From: Peribacillus acanthi
Lineage (GTDB): Bacteria; Bacillota; Bacilli; Bacillales; DSM-1321
Direction of reading: 5' to 3'
Length of the DNA: 64,000 nucleotides
NCBI RefSeq assembly: GCF_003073175.1
Contig: NZ_QBBX01000008.1
Coordinates: 531 to 64,530 of the forward strand
Under the pieces are notes generated by a model, which saw only the letters and a program-made list of their open reading frames with translations, did no database searches and was not told where the DNA came from. Shown in pieces: positions 42,222 through 51,917 of the stretch. Position 1 is the first letter of the stretch. Each line of letters begins with the position of its first letter. Both the position numbers and the translations under genes were made by a program.

Positions 42222-43742
42222 ATGAGGAAAAAGTCGTATTCAGGATTGATTGCACTCATGATGATATTCACAGTTTTTTTTCAATATCATCCAAGCGCGT
42301 CACATGCTGCTATAAGCTCTTCGGCAGTTGTTAAGGCGGATATCTTAAATGTCCGATCTTCTCCAAATTCTAAAGCATCGATTGTCGCAAAACTGAAACA
42401 AAATCAAAAAGTAGAAGTCGTATCTAAATCAAGCAGTTGGTCGCAAATTCAGTTTAATAAGAAAAAAGGTTGGGTAGCTTCCCAATACTTAAAGGCTAAT
42501 GAGCAGGTAGGATACATAACAGCTACATCGCTAAATATCAGAAGCCAAGCTTCGGATAAAGGTAAATTAATTGGCAGTGTGAAAAAGAATGCTAAAGTTA
42601 CCATACTTTCAACTAGCGGTACATGGTTTTACATACAAACAGAAAGTAAGATAAAAGGCTGGGTCGCTAAAAAATATGTGACAACTACTCCGCCAAAAAG
42701 TACTAGTACCAATCCTCCTGTGACAAAACCTCCAGTAGTGATTACAAAAACCTTATATGTTAAGGCAAGCTCGTTGAATGTAAGAAGCGAGCCTTCGATG
42801 AACGGGAAGATTCTAGGTAAACTGCTTACAAATGAAGAGGTACTTGCTGGTGAAGTAAAAGGTAGTTGGACAAAGGTTACAAAAGATGCACTGACAGGAT
42901 GGGTAGCATCCCAATACTTAACAGATGAAAAGCTCGGTGGTGACATTGAAGAACCTAAACCTGAAAAACCTGAGGAAGAAACTGACACAACAGTCGATGA
43001 AATGGTTGTTTTAACGGATAACGCAAATATTCGTACAGGACCAGGTACAGAATTTCCTCAAGTAATCCTTGGATTAAAAGGAGAGACTTTTAAAAAAGTC
43101 GGATCTGAGATTGATTGGTTTAAGATTTTATTAAATGATGGTACTGAGGCATGGGTTGCATCATGGCTAGTTATGCCAGTTATAAGCAAACCTGAAACAG
43201 AGGGACTAAAAGGAAAAACGATTGTTTTAGATGCAGGTCATGGTGGGACAGACCCTGGTGCAGTTGGATTACATAATTATGAAAGCATTCTTACCTTATT
43301 AACGGTTTCTAAAACGGCTGCTCTGTTAAAAGAAGCAGGTGCGAACGTTGTTTTGACTAGAAGTATTGATAAATATATTTCATTAAAGGCAAGAGTGGAT
43401 GTTAGTCATAAAGCTAATGCTGATGCTTTTGTAAGTTTTCATTACAATGTTGGGACTAAAACTAGTTCTGGTATTATTAGCTTTTACTACTCTGCAGCTA
43501 AGGAAAAAAGATTGGCAGATACGATTCATAAAAGTTTAGTCGCTCATACAGGGATGAAGGACCAAGGCGTTCGCTATGGGAATTTTCATGTCATACGTGA
43601 AAATAAAAAACCTGCAGTCTTACTGGAGTTAGGATTCGTTTCCAATCCAAATGAAGAAATTTTGGTAGCAACAGAAGAATATCAAACTAAAGCTGCTCAG
43701 GGAGTTTATGAAGGACTAGTATCATATTTTAATAATAAATAA
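42222..43742 (+). CDS. N-acetylmuramoyl-L-alanine amidase with four SH3b domains
   Basis: 506 aa. GAGGTGAGG precedes the ATG. Signal peptide (1-29, ends SASHAA), four bacterial SH3 repeats (about 34-92, 97-150, 180-235, 258-315), each with an LNVRS/NIRT.P and GWVAS-type core, proline-rich linkers, then an Amidase_3 domain (about 335-500). Zinc and catalytic residues: His in VLDAGHGGTDPG, Glu in NYESIL, His in SFHYN and the late Glu in LLELGFVSNPNEE. Cleaves the lactyl-L-Ala amide bond in peptidoglycan; the SH3 repeats bind the wall. Role in cell separation or turnover. Long-loop terminator after it. Confidence 0.94.
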   Translation: MRKKSYSGLIALMMIFTVFFQYHPSASHAAISSSAVVKADILNVRSSPNSKASIVAKLKQNQKVEVVSKSSSWSQIQFNKKKGWVASQYLKANEQVGYITATSLNIRSQASDKGKLIGSVKKNAKVTILSTSGTWFYIQTESKIKGWVAKKYVTTTPPKSTSTNPPVTKPPVVITKTLYVKASSLNVRSEPSMNGKILGKLLTNEEVLAGEVKGSWTKVTKDALTGWVASQYLTDEKLGGDIEEPKPEKPEEETDTTVDEMVVLTDNANIRTGPGTEFPQVILGLKGETFKKVGSEIDWFKILLNDGTEAWVASWLVMPVISKPETEGLKGKTIVLDAGHGGTDPGAVGLHNYESILTLLTVSKTAALLKEAGANVVLTRSIDKYISLKARVDVSHKANADAFVSFHYNVGTKTSSGIISFYYSAAKEKRLADTIHKSLVAHTGMKDQGVRYGNFHVIRENKKPAVLLELGFVSNPNEEILVATEEYQTKAAQGVYEGLVSYFNNK

Positions 43743-43747
43743 GTGTA

Positions 43748-43832
43748 AGAGGGCTTCTATAGCATCCCTTATTCCATTAACCTCCATGAATGGTTTTGGA
43801 TGTACGGATGCTTATAGAAATGCTCTCTTTTT
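43748..43832 (+). terminator. Long-loop terminator
   Basis: AGAGGGCTTCTATA-GCATCC and GGATGCTTATAGAAATGCTCT arms about 38 bases apart, then CTTTTTG. Confidence 0.7.
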
Positions 43833-43983
43833 GTTTGGACAGTTTACTATTCACAAGAAAAATTAGCCATACATAGTTTGTCGGTTGTGATTTTATGGCA
43901 TTGAAGTATAATTATAAAGTGAAACTTAAAAAGGACTTAAGAGTAAAACATATTATTCATCCTTTTCATAAGGAGAGTTTGTA

Positions 43984-45150
43984 GTGCAAAACAATCAAAA
44001 TTCAAAAATAGATTTTAGTCTCGCTTTTATCATCTTTCTACTGTTTATTTCTAGCTGTGTTGCCATATATAGCGCGCAAACGACAGGGCAATATGGTGAG
44101 AACTTCTTATTGAAACAAATGGTCTGGTATACGGCGGGTATCGGAATTATTCTCGGTGTCATCACGTTAGACTCTGATCAGTTAAAGAAAATTTCATGGT
44201 ATGCCTACGGGTTTGGAATAGCTTTACTTGCATTCCTAATTGTGGCTCCCGATAGTATAGCACCATATATTAATGGTGCTAAGAGTTGGTTTAGAGTCCC
44301 TGGTTTTGGTTCCTTACAGCCTTCGGAGTTCATGAAAATTTTCATGATTTTGGCGTTAGCGAATGTTATTACTAACCATAATGCTAATAATAGAATTAAA
44401 ACGATTGAGTCTGATTTTTGGCTATTCCTTAAGCTTGGTTTAGTCACTTTCCTACCATTAATATTAGTGATGCAGCAACCCGACTTAGGAACGTCACTCG
44501 TTTTGATAGCCATCTTTTTGGGCATGACCTTCATCTCTGGTATTACATGGAAAATTCTCGTTCCTTTACTAGCTTCTGGGGGAGTATTAGCCTCCACGAT
44601 CATGTTTTTCGTTATTTGGCACCCAGATATTTTAGAAAAGTATCTAGGAGTTCAACAGTATCAATTTGGACGAATCTATTCTTGGATCGACCCATATAAC
44701 TACCAAAGCTCCACAGGGTTTCACTTAACCCGCTCCTTATTGGCTATCGGTTCAGGACAAACAACTGGAAAAGGAATTGGAAGCAGGGAAGTGTACTTAC
44801 CTGAGAGTCATTCAGATTTTATTTTCAGTATTATCGGTGAGGAATTCGGGTTTATTGGATCGAGTGTGGTCATCAGTTTATTCTTCCTATTGATTTACCA
44901 TATTACGAAGATTGGAATGGAAACAAAAAATCCTTTCTATTCATACATTTGTGTAGGGGTAATCAGCATGATCACCTTCCACGTATTTCAAAATATAGGA
45001 ATGACCATTGGGGTATTACCCATCACTGGTATTCCACTACCGTTCATTAGCTACGGGGGCAGTTCATTATTAGGAAATATGCTTGGAATGGGAATTATTT
45101 TTAGTATTCGGTACCATTATAAGAAGTATATGTTTTCAACAGATAATTAA
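43984..45150 (+). CDS. rodA: SEDS-family peptidoglycan polymerase, RodA-type
   Basis: 388 aa, GTG start after AGGAGAG. About ten membrane spans; signatures are GAKSWFRVPGFGSLQPSEFMK, VMQQPDLGTSLVL (the catalytic Asp region), SHSDFIFSIIGEEFGF and GIPLPFISYGGSS. SEDS proteins polymerise glycan strands together with a class B PBP; RodA serves the elongation machinery. A paralogue role is possible since bacilli carry several SEDS genes (RodA, FtsW, SpoVE, YlaO-like). Monocistronic. Confidence 0.9.
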   Translation: MQNNQNSKIDFSLAFIIFLLFISSCVAIYSAQTTGQYGENFLLKQMVWYTAGIGIILGVITLDSDQLKKISWYAYGFGIALLAFLIVAPDSIAPYINGAKSWFRVPGFGSLQPSEFMKIFMILALANVITNHNANNRIKTIESDFWLFLKLGLVTFLPLILVMQQPDLGTSLVLIAIFLGMTFISGITWKILVPLLASGGVLASTIMFFVIWHPDILEKYLGVQQYQFGRIYSWIDPYNYQSSTGFHLTRSLLAIGSGQTTGKGIGSREVYLPESHSDFIFSIIGEEFGFIGSSVVISLFFLLIYHITKIGMETKNPFYSYICVGVISMITFHVFQNIGMTIGVLPITGIPLPFISYGGSSLLGNMLGMGIIFSIRYHYKKYMFSTDN

Positions 45151-45152
45151 GA

Positions 45153-45200
45153 GGGGGCTCAGGAGGTTTGATTTTTCGACTTTTTGAGCGCCTTTTTTTA
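45153..45200 (+). terminator. Terminator after rodA
   Basis: GGGGCTCA / TGAGCGCC arms, long AT-rich loop, seven T. Confidence 0.75.
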
Positions 45201-45323
45201 TACTTTAGGAAAGTAATTAATGAGTAGTCGACGTATTGGTGCATTAAAAGATTAAAATAAAGTATACGTTCACACAAAGCTTAACACTAGCCAAGTTTTC
45301 TACTGTATAGAGGAGGAAAAAGA

Positions 45324-46310
45324 ATGATTCGTTTCGGAGTGATTGGTACCAATTGGATAACAGAAAGACTACTAGAAGCCGCGAATGAGGTTGAAGGTTT
45401 TAAACTAGTGGCGGTTTATTCCAGAACTAAAGAAAAGGCAGAGTCTTTTGCAAACAAATATGGAGTAAATCACGTTTTTACTAATCTAGAAGAAATGGCG
45501 TCAAGTTCTGAAATAGATGCTGTATACATCGCAACTCCTAACGCATACCATGCGAAGCAAGCGATAGTATTTTTAGAAAAAGGTAAACATGTTTTATGTG
45601 AAAAACCATTGGCAGCAAATGCAAATGAAGTAAGTAAAATGATTCATAGTGCAAAAGCTAACAATGTGCTGTTAATGGAAGCAATGATTTCAACCTTTCT
45701 TCCAAATTTCAAAGTCATTCAAGATAACCTACATAAATTAGGACCTATTCGTAAGTATTTTGCAAGCTATTGTCAGTATTCTTCTCGGTATGACAAATAC
45801 AAAGAGGGGACGGTCCTTAATGCCTTTAAGCCTGAGTTTGCAAATGGTTCTTTAATGGATCTTGGAGTTTATTGTTTATACCCACTAATTACACTCTTTG
45901 GTGAACCGAACAGTGTCGAAGCTACTGCAGTAATGTTGGAATCAGGAGTGGATGGAGAGGGTAGTGTACTTCTGAAATACGAAGACAAAGAAGCTGTCGT
46001 CATGTATTCGAAAATTTCCAATTCGTACTTACCTAGTGAAATCCAAGGGGAACACGGTGTGATGGTAATTGATAAAATTCATCGTGCTGAAAAAGTTGAA
46101 ATCAGGTACAATGATGGAACTGTTGAAGATCTAACGGTGGACCAACCACAGCCTCATATGTATTATGAAATGAGAGAGTTTATTGATTTAGTCAAGCAAG
46201 GAAAAACAGAATCAACTATTAACTCCTTCCAAAACTCCCTTTTAACTATGAAGGTTATGGATCAAGTTCGCGAAAAAATTGGTCTAATATATCCTAGTGA
46301 TATGAAATAA
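45324..46310 (+). CDS. Gfo/Idh/MocA-family oxidoreductase
   Basis: 328 aa. AGAGGAGG precedes the ATG. NAD(P) domain with FGVIGTNWITERLLEAA and the conserved EKPLAAN (Lys of the EKP motif), followed by a C-terminal alpha/beta domain with DLGVYCLYPLITLFGEP. Dehydrogenates a sugar or cyclic polyol; resembles B. subtilis YulF (328 aa) in length. Converges with yfiY at a bidirectional terminator. Confidence 0.9.
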   Translation: MIRFGVIGTNWITERLLEAANEVEGFKLVAVYSRTKEKAESFANKYGVNHVFTNLEEMASSSEIDAVYIATPNAYHAKQAIVFLEKGKHVLCEKPLAANANEVSKMIHSAKANNVLLMEAMISTFLPNFKVIQDNLHKLGPIRKYFASYCQYSSRYDKYKEGTVLNAFKPEFANGSLMDLGVYCLYPLITLFGEPNSVEATAVMLESGVDGEGSVLLKYEDKEAVVMYSKISNSYLPSEIQGEHGVMVIDKIHRAEKVEIRYNDGTVEDLTVDQPQPHMYYEMREFIDLVKQGKTESTINSFQNSLLTMKVMDQVREKIGLIYPSDMK

Positions 46311-46312
46311 GG

Positions 46313-46346
46313 AAGAAGCCATGACGATTAATGTCATGGCTTCTTT
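46313..46346. terminator. Bidirectional terminator
   Basis: AAGAAGCCATGAC / GTCATGGCTTCTT stem with a 7-base loop between convergent genes. Confidence 0.9.
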
Positions 46347-46353
46347 AAGTCAA

Positions 46354-47328
46354 TTATTTCAAGAAATAAGTTTCAATGTCATCTAACATTTTATTAGCAG
46401 CGATTACACCACCAGCAGTATTCCAAATCACGTCTTCCACTTTATGAACATTACCAGCTTTAGCAACAGATAGGTTTTTAAATAAAGGATCTTCAAGCCA
46501 CTCTTTCTCAATTGCAGATGCTTTTCCGTCTCCTTCTTCATAAGTGAAGTAGAATAGGATATCTCCGTCCATTGCAGGGATTCTTTCCTTCGTTACATTT
46601 TTCTCAGCAAAATCAGGAGCGTCTTGACCTTCAGCACGAGCGAAACCAAGTTGATCTAAAATAACCCCAGAAAATGAATCTTTATGGTAAATACGAACAT
46701 CTCCAGCCATGAAACGAACGATAGATACTTTTTGCGTTAATTTATCGCCTAACTCTTCTTTCATCGTTGAGATACGGTTATCGTAGTCAGCGATGATTTG
46801 TTGGCCTTCTTCTTCTTTGTTCAGTGCTTTTGCATATAATTCGAAGTTTTCTTTCCAGTTACCACGTAATGTTTCAGCAAAAATAGTAGGAGCGATTTCA
46901 TTTAATTGATCATATAGCTTTTCTTGGCGCATTTTGTTTCCAATGATTAAGTCAGGTTGAAGAGCAGCGATTGCTTCAAGCGTAACTTCACTCTCAGTTC
47001 CAACTACTTCTACACCTTCCATATCGTTTGCAATGTGTGCATACCAAGGATCACCAATCCAAGACTTAACCGCACCAACTGGTTTAACTCCAAGTGCTAG
47101 TAGAGCTTCAGTTCCTTCATTAGTTAAGATGACAACTTTTTTAGGCTCTTTAGTGATTGTAGTGCTTCCCATTGCATGATCTACAGTGTAATTAACTTCT
47201 TCTTCTTTTGGTTTATCTTCACTTTTTACCTCTTCTTTTTCTACTTCTTTACCACAAGCTGCAAGGAACAATGCGAAAACTAGTGTTAAAGCAAGAAGCA
47301 TAAAGTTTTTCTTGTTTTGTTTGAACAT
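46354..47328 (-). CDS. yfiY: Iron-siderophore ABC transporter binding lipoprotein (YfiY-like)
   Basis: 324 aa. Lipobox LAAC; charged linker (EVEKEEVKSEDKPKEEE), then a PeripBP_2 domain with KKVVILTNEGTEALLALGVKPVG and LEAIAALQPDLIIGN. It matches the FecB-type binding proteins for citrate-hydroxamate siderophores such as schizokinen and arthrobactin, as YfiY in B. subtilis. Divergent from the two permease genes, ATPase and reductase, which complete the importer. A Fur box lies 34 bases upstream of the start. Confidence 0.88.
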   Translation of the reverse strand: MFKQNKKNFMLLALTLVFALFLAACGKEVEKEEVKSEDKPKEEEVNYTVDHAMGSTTITKEPKKVVILTNEGTEALLALGVKPVGAVKSWIGDPWYAHIANDMEGVEVVGTESEVTLEAIAALQPDLIIGNKMRQEKLYDQLNEIAPTIFAETLRGNWKENFELYAKALNKEEEGQQIIADYDNRISTMKEELGDKLTQKVSIVRFMAGDVRIYHKDSFSGVILDQLGFARAEGQDAPDFAEKNVTKERIPAMDGDILFYFTYEEGDGKASAIEKEWLEDPLFKNLSVAKAGNVHKVEDVIWNTAGGVIAANKMLDDIETYFLK

Positions 47329-47361
47329 GATTCTTCCCCCTGAAAATATGTATTATTGATT

Positions 47362-47380
47362 AGTAATGATAATCATTATC
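47362..47380. promoter_or_regulatory. Fur box at the yfiY promoter
   Basis: TAATGATAATCATTATC matches the 19-base Fur consensus GATAATGATAATCATTATC at 17 positions. Confidence 0.92.
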
Positions 47381-47437
47381 ACTGTTACTCACAAATAGAA
47401 TCATAATGGGAAAATAAACACTTGTCAACAATTAATT

Positions 47438-47456
47438 GATAATGAATATCATCGTC
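47438..47456. promoter_or_regulatory. Second Fur box, at the yfiZ promoter
   Basis: GATAATGAATATCATCGTC matches the Fur consensus at 15 of 19 positions, 75 bases from the first box and nearer to the permease genes, so each divergent transcript has its own site. Confidence 0.8.
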
Positions 47457-47549
47457 ATTGACGTAGTATGCATCATCCTTTAGACTTATAAAGGGGAAAT
47501 GTAAAAAGATGATATATAAATAATAGAAGTTTCGGGAGAGGGTTTCATC

Positions 47550-48557
47550 ATGATGCTTTTGAAAAGCACTTCTCAAAAGTGGCTTGGTTTACTCGGGCTA
47601 TGTCTTTCGTTTTTATTTTTACTTTGTGCAAGTATTGTTTTCGGGTATACCAATACAACCTGGCAAATGGCATTCGAATCTTTTGTATCATACGATGGTT
47701 CGAATGAACATATAGTTTTGCAGACGGTTCGGTTACCTAGAGCATTAATTGCTTCAGCAGTAGGAGCATGTCTTGCGGTTGCAGGTGTTTTGATGCAAAC
47801 TTTGACTAAAAATCCATTAGCGTCGCCTGGGGTATTTGGTATAAATGCTGGAGCTGGTTTTGCAGTGGTAGTAGCTGTGGCGGTATTTAATGTATCGAGT
47901 TTACAAGCGTATACATGGATTGCTTTTCTAGGTGCAGGCATTGCTGCATTTGGAGTATATATGATTGGTTCATTTGGAAGAGAAGGCTTGACTCCGATGA
48001 AGCTAACCTTAGCAGGTGCGGCGATTGCGGCTATGTTCTCTTCGTTAACACAAGGTTTATTGGTTTTAAATGAAACGGCTTTAGAACAAGTCCTCTTTTG
48101 GCTAGCGGGATCGGTGGCAGGAAGGAAATTAGATTCCCTTATTGCTGTATTACCTTACATATCTGTTGGTTTACTCTTGGCATTCTTTCTTTCCTCCAAA
48201 TTGAATCTTCTATCGATGGGTGAAGATGTGGCAAAAGGACTCGGGCTCAAGGTGGGATTCATTAAATTATTCTCTGCGTTATGTGTCATTTTACTAGCAG
48301 GTGGGGCAGTGGCTGTATCCGGCCCTATAGGCTTCGTTGGAATTGTTATCCCCCATATTGCTCGTTCACTTATAGGCATTAATCATAAATGGGTTATACC
48401 CTTTAGTGCGCTTTTAGGTGCCATCCTATTATTGTTAGCGGATATTTCATCACGCTACATTATGATGCCGGAAGAAGTACCCGTTGGAGTAATGACAGCC
48501 GTAATAGGTACCCCTTTCTTCATATACATCGCTAGAAGGGGGTTCAATGCAAAATGA
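47550..48557 (+). CDS. yfiZ: FecCD-family siderophore permease (YfiZ-like)
   Basis: 335 aa, about nine spans. Signature GTLTKNPLASPGVFGINAGAGFAV-type stretch (here TLTKNPLASPGVFGINAGAG) and the ATPase-coupling helix GPIGFVGIVIPHIARSLIG. Forms one half of the heterodimeric channel with the next gene product. GGGAGAGGG precedes the ATG; tandem ATGs. Overlaps the following gene by 4 bases (ATGA). Confidence 0.9.
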   Translation: MMLLKSTSQKWLGLLGLCLSFLFLLCASIVFGYTNTTWQMAFESFVSYDGSNEHIVLQTVRLPRALIASAVGACLAVAGVLMQTLTKNPLASPGVFGINAGAGFAVVVAVAVFNVSSLQAYTWIAFLGAGIAAFGVYMIGSFGREGLTPMKLTLAGAAIAAMFSSLTQGLLVLNETALEQVLFWLAGSVAGRKLDSLIAVLPYISVGLLLAFFLSSKLNLLSMGEDVAKGLGLKVGFIKLFSALCVILLAGGAVAVSGPIGFVGIVIPHIARSLIGINHKWVIPFSALLGAILLLLADISSRYIMMPEEVPVGVMTAVIGTPFFIYIARRGFNAK

Positions 48558-49615
48558 TGAAGAAAAGATATCGTAGTATGCGAATGGGAAAAAATGGACC
48601 CTCTTTCTTGTTAGAAGAAAAGGCAGTAATGGTATTCTTAATTTTATTGGTAATCACTGTGGGAGTTTTGGTAATTAGTGCATCGATTGGTCAATTATAT
48701 ATAGCACCTATGGATGTCATCCGAGCACTTATCGGGCAAGGGACGACCATGCATGAAACGGTCATTACATCATTTAGATTGCCTAGGATACTAATTGCAC
48801 TAATGGTTGGTGTGGCCTTGGCAATATCAGGCGGGATTTTACAAGGCGTCATACGAAATCCATTAGCTTCACCAGATATTATTGGTTTAACCGGTGGTGC
48901 CTCTTTTGCAGTGGTCGCCTTCTTGGCTATATTTACGGACGATGATAATGTTTTACAGGTTAGTATTTCGTGGTTACCTCTGTCGGCATTTATTGGAGCG
49001 TCTGTCACAGCTTTTATTGTCTACGTATTTGCTTGGAAAAATGGAGTTTCACCTATACGTTTAGTATTAGTAGGGATTGGTATTTCTGCGCTTATGCAAG
49101 CAGGGACTACTTTGATGATGGTAATGGGCCCTATTTACCAAGCATCTCAAGCGAATATTTGGATTACAGGATCTGTTAACGGCTCTAAGTGGGGGGATGT
49201 TAACGTATTATTTCCTATTATCCTTATTCTCTTAATTATTGTCTCTATTTCTGTGAGAAATCTTAACGTACAAGAGCTTGGTGAAGAAATAGCTGTAGGA
49301 GTAGGAAGTAAAATACAAGTGCAAAGATTTATCCTCATAGTGGCAGCAACAGCTCTTACTGGAGGGGCGGTAGCATTTGCTGGTGGGATTGTTTTCGTAG
49401 GGTTGATGGCACCACACATGGCAAGAAGATTAGTTGGTAGCTCATTTGGTGCGTTGTTACCTGTGGCAGGCTTAATTGGTGGACTGCTGGTCATGTTGGC
49501 TGATTTAATCGGAAGAACCGTGTTTGCTCCATTAGAAATTCCAGCGGGAGTATTTACCGCAAGCATTGGTGCACCTTATTTCATATACTTATTGTACAAG
49601 ACTCGGAATTCGTAG
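48554..49615 (+). CDS. yfhA: FecCD-family siderophore permease (YfhA-like)
   Basis: 353 aa. GVIRNPLASPDIIGLTGGAS and AGGIVFVGLMAPHMARRLVG are the family motifs. Partner of the preceding permease. Starts at an ATGA overlap, so the two are translated together. The extra ~30 N-terminal residues before the first span are basic. Confidence 0.9.
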   Translation: MMKKRYRSMRMGKNGPSFLLEEKAVMVFLILLVITVGVLVISASIGQLYIAPMDVIRALIGQGTTMHETVITSFRLPRILIALMVGVALAISGGILQGVIRNPLASPDIIGLTGGASFAVVAFLAIFTDDDNVLQVSISWLPLSAFIGASVTAFIVYVFAWKNGVSPIRLVLVGIGISALMQAGTTLMMVMGPIYQASQANIWITGSVNGSKWGDVNVLFPIILILLIIVSISVRNLNVQELGEEIAVGVGSKIQVQRFILIVAATALTGGAVAFAGGIVFVGLMAPHMARRLVGSSFGALLPVAGLIGGLLVMLADLIGRTVFAPLEIPAGVFTASIGAPYFIYLLYKTRNS

Positions 49616-49636
49616 GTGAGAAAGGAACGAATACAA

Positions 49637-50455
49637 ATGGATGCTATATCTACAAAGTCTCTCACACTTTCATATGGAGAGAATCCAATTATAGATCAAT
49701 TAGACCTCAGTATACCCAAAGGGGAAATCACCGTTTTTATAGGAAGCAATGGATGTGGTAAATCCACACTGCTACGATCAATTGCACGATTAATGAAACC
49801 AAAATCCGGCTCCATCCTCCTTGATGGCGAAGCGATTGCAAAACTTCCAACTAAGGAAATTGCAAAGAAGATGGCAATCTTGCCTCAATCTCCACTTGCT
49901 CCAGAAGGGTTGACAGTCTTACAGTTAGTGAAGCAAGGACGTTATCCATACCAATCCTGGTACAAGCAATGGTCAGAAGAAGATGAAGAAAAAGTCATGT
50001 ATGCTTTAAAAGCAACAGGAGTTGAGCATTTAAAAGAGCGTCCAGTAGATTCCTTGTCAGGTGGCCAACGCCAAAGAGCATGGATTGCCATGATACTTGC
50101 TCAAGATACCGATACCATTTTACTTGATGAACCAACAACTTACCTTGATATGACCCATCAAATAGAAATACTGGATTTGCTGTTTGAATTGAACGAAAAA
50201 GAAAGTCGTACTATTGTTATGGTTTTACATGATTTAAATTTGGCATGTCGATATGCTCATAATATTGTAGCTATTAAAGACAAAAAGATTTTTGCTCAAG
50301 GAAAGCCAGAATATGTTGTAAATTGTTCCTTAGTGAAAAATGTATTCCAAATGGATTGTGAGGTTACCGTCGATCCACTTTTTGGAACACCTTTATGCAT
50401 CCCTCATGGAAAAGGTCGATGTGTACTTAAAGGAGGCAGCTTGGGTCAATCATGA
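49637..50455 (+). CDS. yusV: Siderophore ABC transporter ATPase (YusV-like)
   Basis: 272 aa from ATG 49637 (AAAGGA upstream); a GTG at 49616 directly after the previous stop would add seven residues. Walker A GSNGCGKSTLLR, Q-loop ILPQSPLAPEG, signature LSGGQRQRAWIAM, Walker B TILLDEPTTYLD, H-loop VLHDLN. In B. subtilis YusV energises several siderophore importers and lies apart from yfiYZ-yfhA; here it is in the same operon. Overlaps the next gene by 4 bases. Confidence 0.92.
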   Translation: MDAISTKSLTLSYGENPIIDQLDLSIPKGEITVFIGSNGCGKSTLLRSIARLMKPKSGSILLDGEAIAKLPTKEIAKKMAILPQSPLAPEGLTVLQLVKQGRYPYQSWYKQWSEEDEEKVMYALKATGVEHLKERPVDSLSGGQRQRAWIAMILAQDTDTILLDEPTTYLDMTHQIEILDLLFELNEKESRTIVMVLHDLNLACRYAHNIVAIKDKKIFAQGKPEYVVNCSLVKNVFQMDCEVTVDPLFGTPLCIPHGKGRCVLKGGSLGQS

Positions 50456-51222
50456 TGCTCTCAGAACAGGAATTGACCCTATTAGTAAAGTTACGGTTAT
50501 CCATCGCAGCGAGTTCTCTAAATGAAGAGTCAAGGCTAAGTAGTAAAGCTCTCACGGATTCAATCGATCAGAGCCTGGAACTGATAAAAGAGAAAATTGG
50601 CACCGATGAAGACAAAGTGGCAGCTTCCCTCTTAATCAAAAGGTACGCATTTTTACCGGTCATCGGTTTAGTAATGATGTCGGCTTTCAATAAAAAATTG
50701 GATTATTCTCTTGAAAATGTTTCATTGCTAGACTATACAGAAAGTGGATTATGGCTTCCTCAGTTTACATTTGACACTATGGAAGTGAAGGATTTATCTA
50801 AGAACCGGGAAGAGTGGAGAAGGTTAATCCTAAGTGAACTGTTTAATCAACACATTTACAAGGTAATGAATGTCCTTTCTAAAAGAACAAAAATATCAAA
50901 ATTAATTCTTTGGGAAAATGTGGCTGTATATCTTTTTTGGATTTACGATATGCTACAAGATTTGTACAAGGATTCGCCTATAAAAGAGCGCATAACTGAT
51001 GATTTTCTTTTTATCTTATCTGATGAGGCTGCTCTTTTATATGGCAATTACCATTCCAATCCTATTAAGCGATATTATTATGAGAAAACAAAGGTCCATA
51101 TTGATGAAGAACCGATTAGAATAAGAATGACTTGCTGCTTGTCAAATAGGTTACCTAATAAAGCTTCTTGTAAAACGTGTCCACAAATATGTAAAACCCA
51201 ATTGAAGAATAGTCTTAATTAG
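50452..51222 (+). CDS. FhuF-like ferric-siderophore reductase, [2Fe-2S]
   Basis: 256 aa. The C-terminal CC-x10-C-x2-C arrangement (MTCCLSNRLPNKASCKTCPQ, Cys at about 235, 236, 247, 250) is the unusual [2Fe-2S] ligand set of FhuF, which reduces iron in imported hydroxamate siderophores and releases it. The rest is helical with weak similarity. Its position as the fifth gene of the importer unit, coupled by an ATGA overlap, supports the role. Confidence 0.82.
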   Translation: MMLSEQELTLLVKLRLSIAASSLNEESRLSSKALTDSIDQSLELIKEKIGTDEDKVAASLLIKRYAFLPVIGLVMMSAFNKKLDYSLENVSLLDYTESGLWLPQFTFDTMEVKDLSKNREEWRRLILSELFNQHIYKVMNVLSKRTKISKLILWENVAVYLFWIYDMLQDLYKDSPIKERITDDFLFILSDEAALLYGNYHSNPIKRYYYEKTKVHIDEEPIRIRMTCCLSNRLPNKASCKTCPQICKTQLKNSLN

Positions 51223-51233
51223 AGGTGGTCTAG

Positions 51234-51482
51234 GTGAAGGATTCTTTTAAAGAACAGTTTGATGGATTAATAGAAAAGTACTGTGAGTTGTTATTAGGTG
51301 ATCAGAATCAAGATTTACAACAAAAAGTGGTCTACTGGGCACTCTATTCCCATATAGCCAAACAAATGCCAGCTCTAGCAAAACATTGGAATGAAACTTA
51401 TCCAGAAGCAAAAGGAGAGCTAATGGAAATCATTGCTGAAATAAAACAATTAAACGAAGTGAAAAGGCAGTCCTCTAAATGA
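51234..51482 (+). CDS. yusU: DUF2573 protein (YusU-like)
   Basis: 82 aa, GTG start after GAGGTGG. Helical: FKEQFDGLIEKYCELLLGD, then WALYSHIAKQMPALAKHWNETYP. Matches the YusU/DUF2573 family, which also adjoins yusV in B. subtilis. Function unknown; the constant linkage to the siderophore ATPase suggests a part in iron uptake or merely conserved gene order. Confidence 0.82.
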   Translation: MKDSFKEQFDGLIEKYCELLLGDQNQDLQQKVVYWALYSHIAKQMPALAKHWNETYPEAKGELMEIIAEIKQLNEVKRQSSK

Positions 51483-51487
51483 TTATT

Positions 51488-51512
51488 ACCGTTGCGATGA
51501 CAACGGTTTTTC
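51488..51512 (+). terminator. Terminator of the siderophore operon
   Basis: ACCGTTG / CAACGGT stem, 6-base loop, T run. Confidence 0.8.
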
Positions 51513-51917
51513 TTTTGTTCTATAGAAAGGTTTACTGTTCCAGCAAAAAGTAAAACGATGTAGCAGTCAATGAAACAAATTATTAATACCTTTCACAAGT
51601 CCTTTAGCTTTGTCTATACCTCAATTATTATGATGTAAATGGTAAGTTTGTTTTTTATTATCAAGGTAAATTGTAGAAGAATTGGTAATTGAATCTGCCT
51701 GTGAGCTATAACGCTTTAAACCTTGATAAATCAAGAATTTTCTAATAAAACAAAAGACTTGGAATTCATAAATATGCATATCCAAAATGCAAATTAAATG
51801 ATAGAATAATTTTGTCGAATTTTTGAATATTATCTTTAGGAATAATGAAACATCATAGATAGAGTAACAGTACTTGAAGACCATGTATGCGTTTTCATTT
51901 CTCAGGGGGTTAATGGT
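51513..51917. other. Intergenic region before fadM
   Basis: AT-rich, promoter region of the proline dehydrogenase gene. A long reverse open frame covers it but is an AT-rich artefact without a ribosome binding site that extends into the next gene. Confidence 0.55.
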
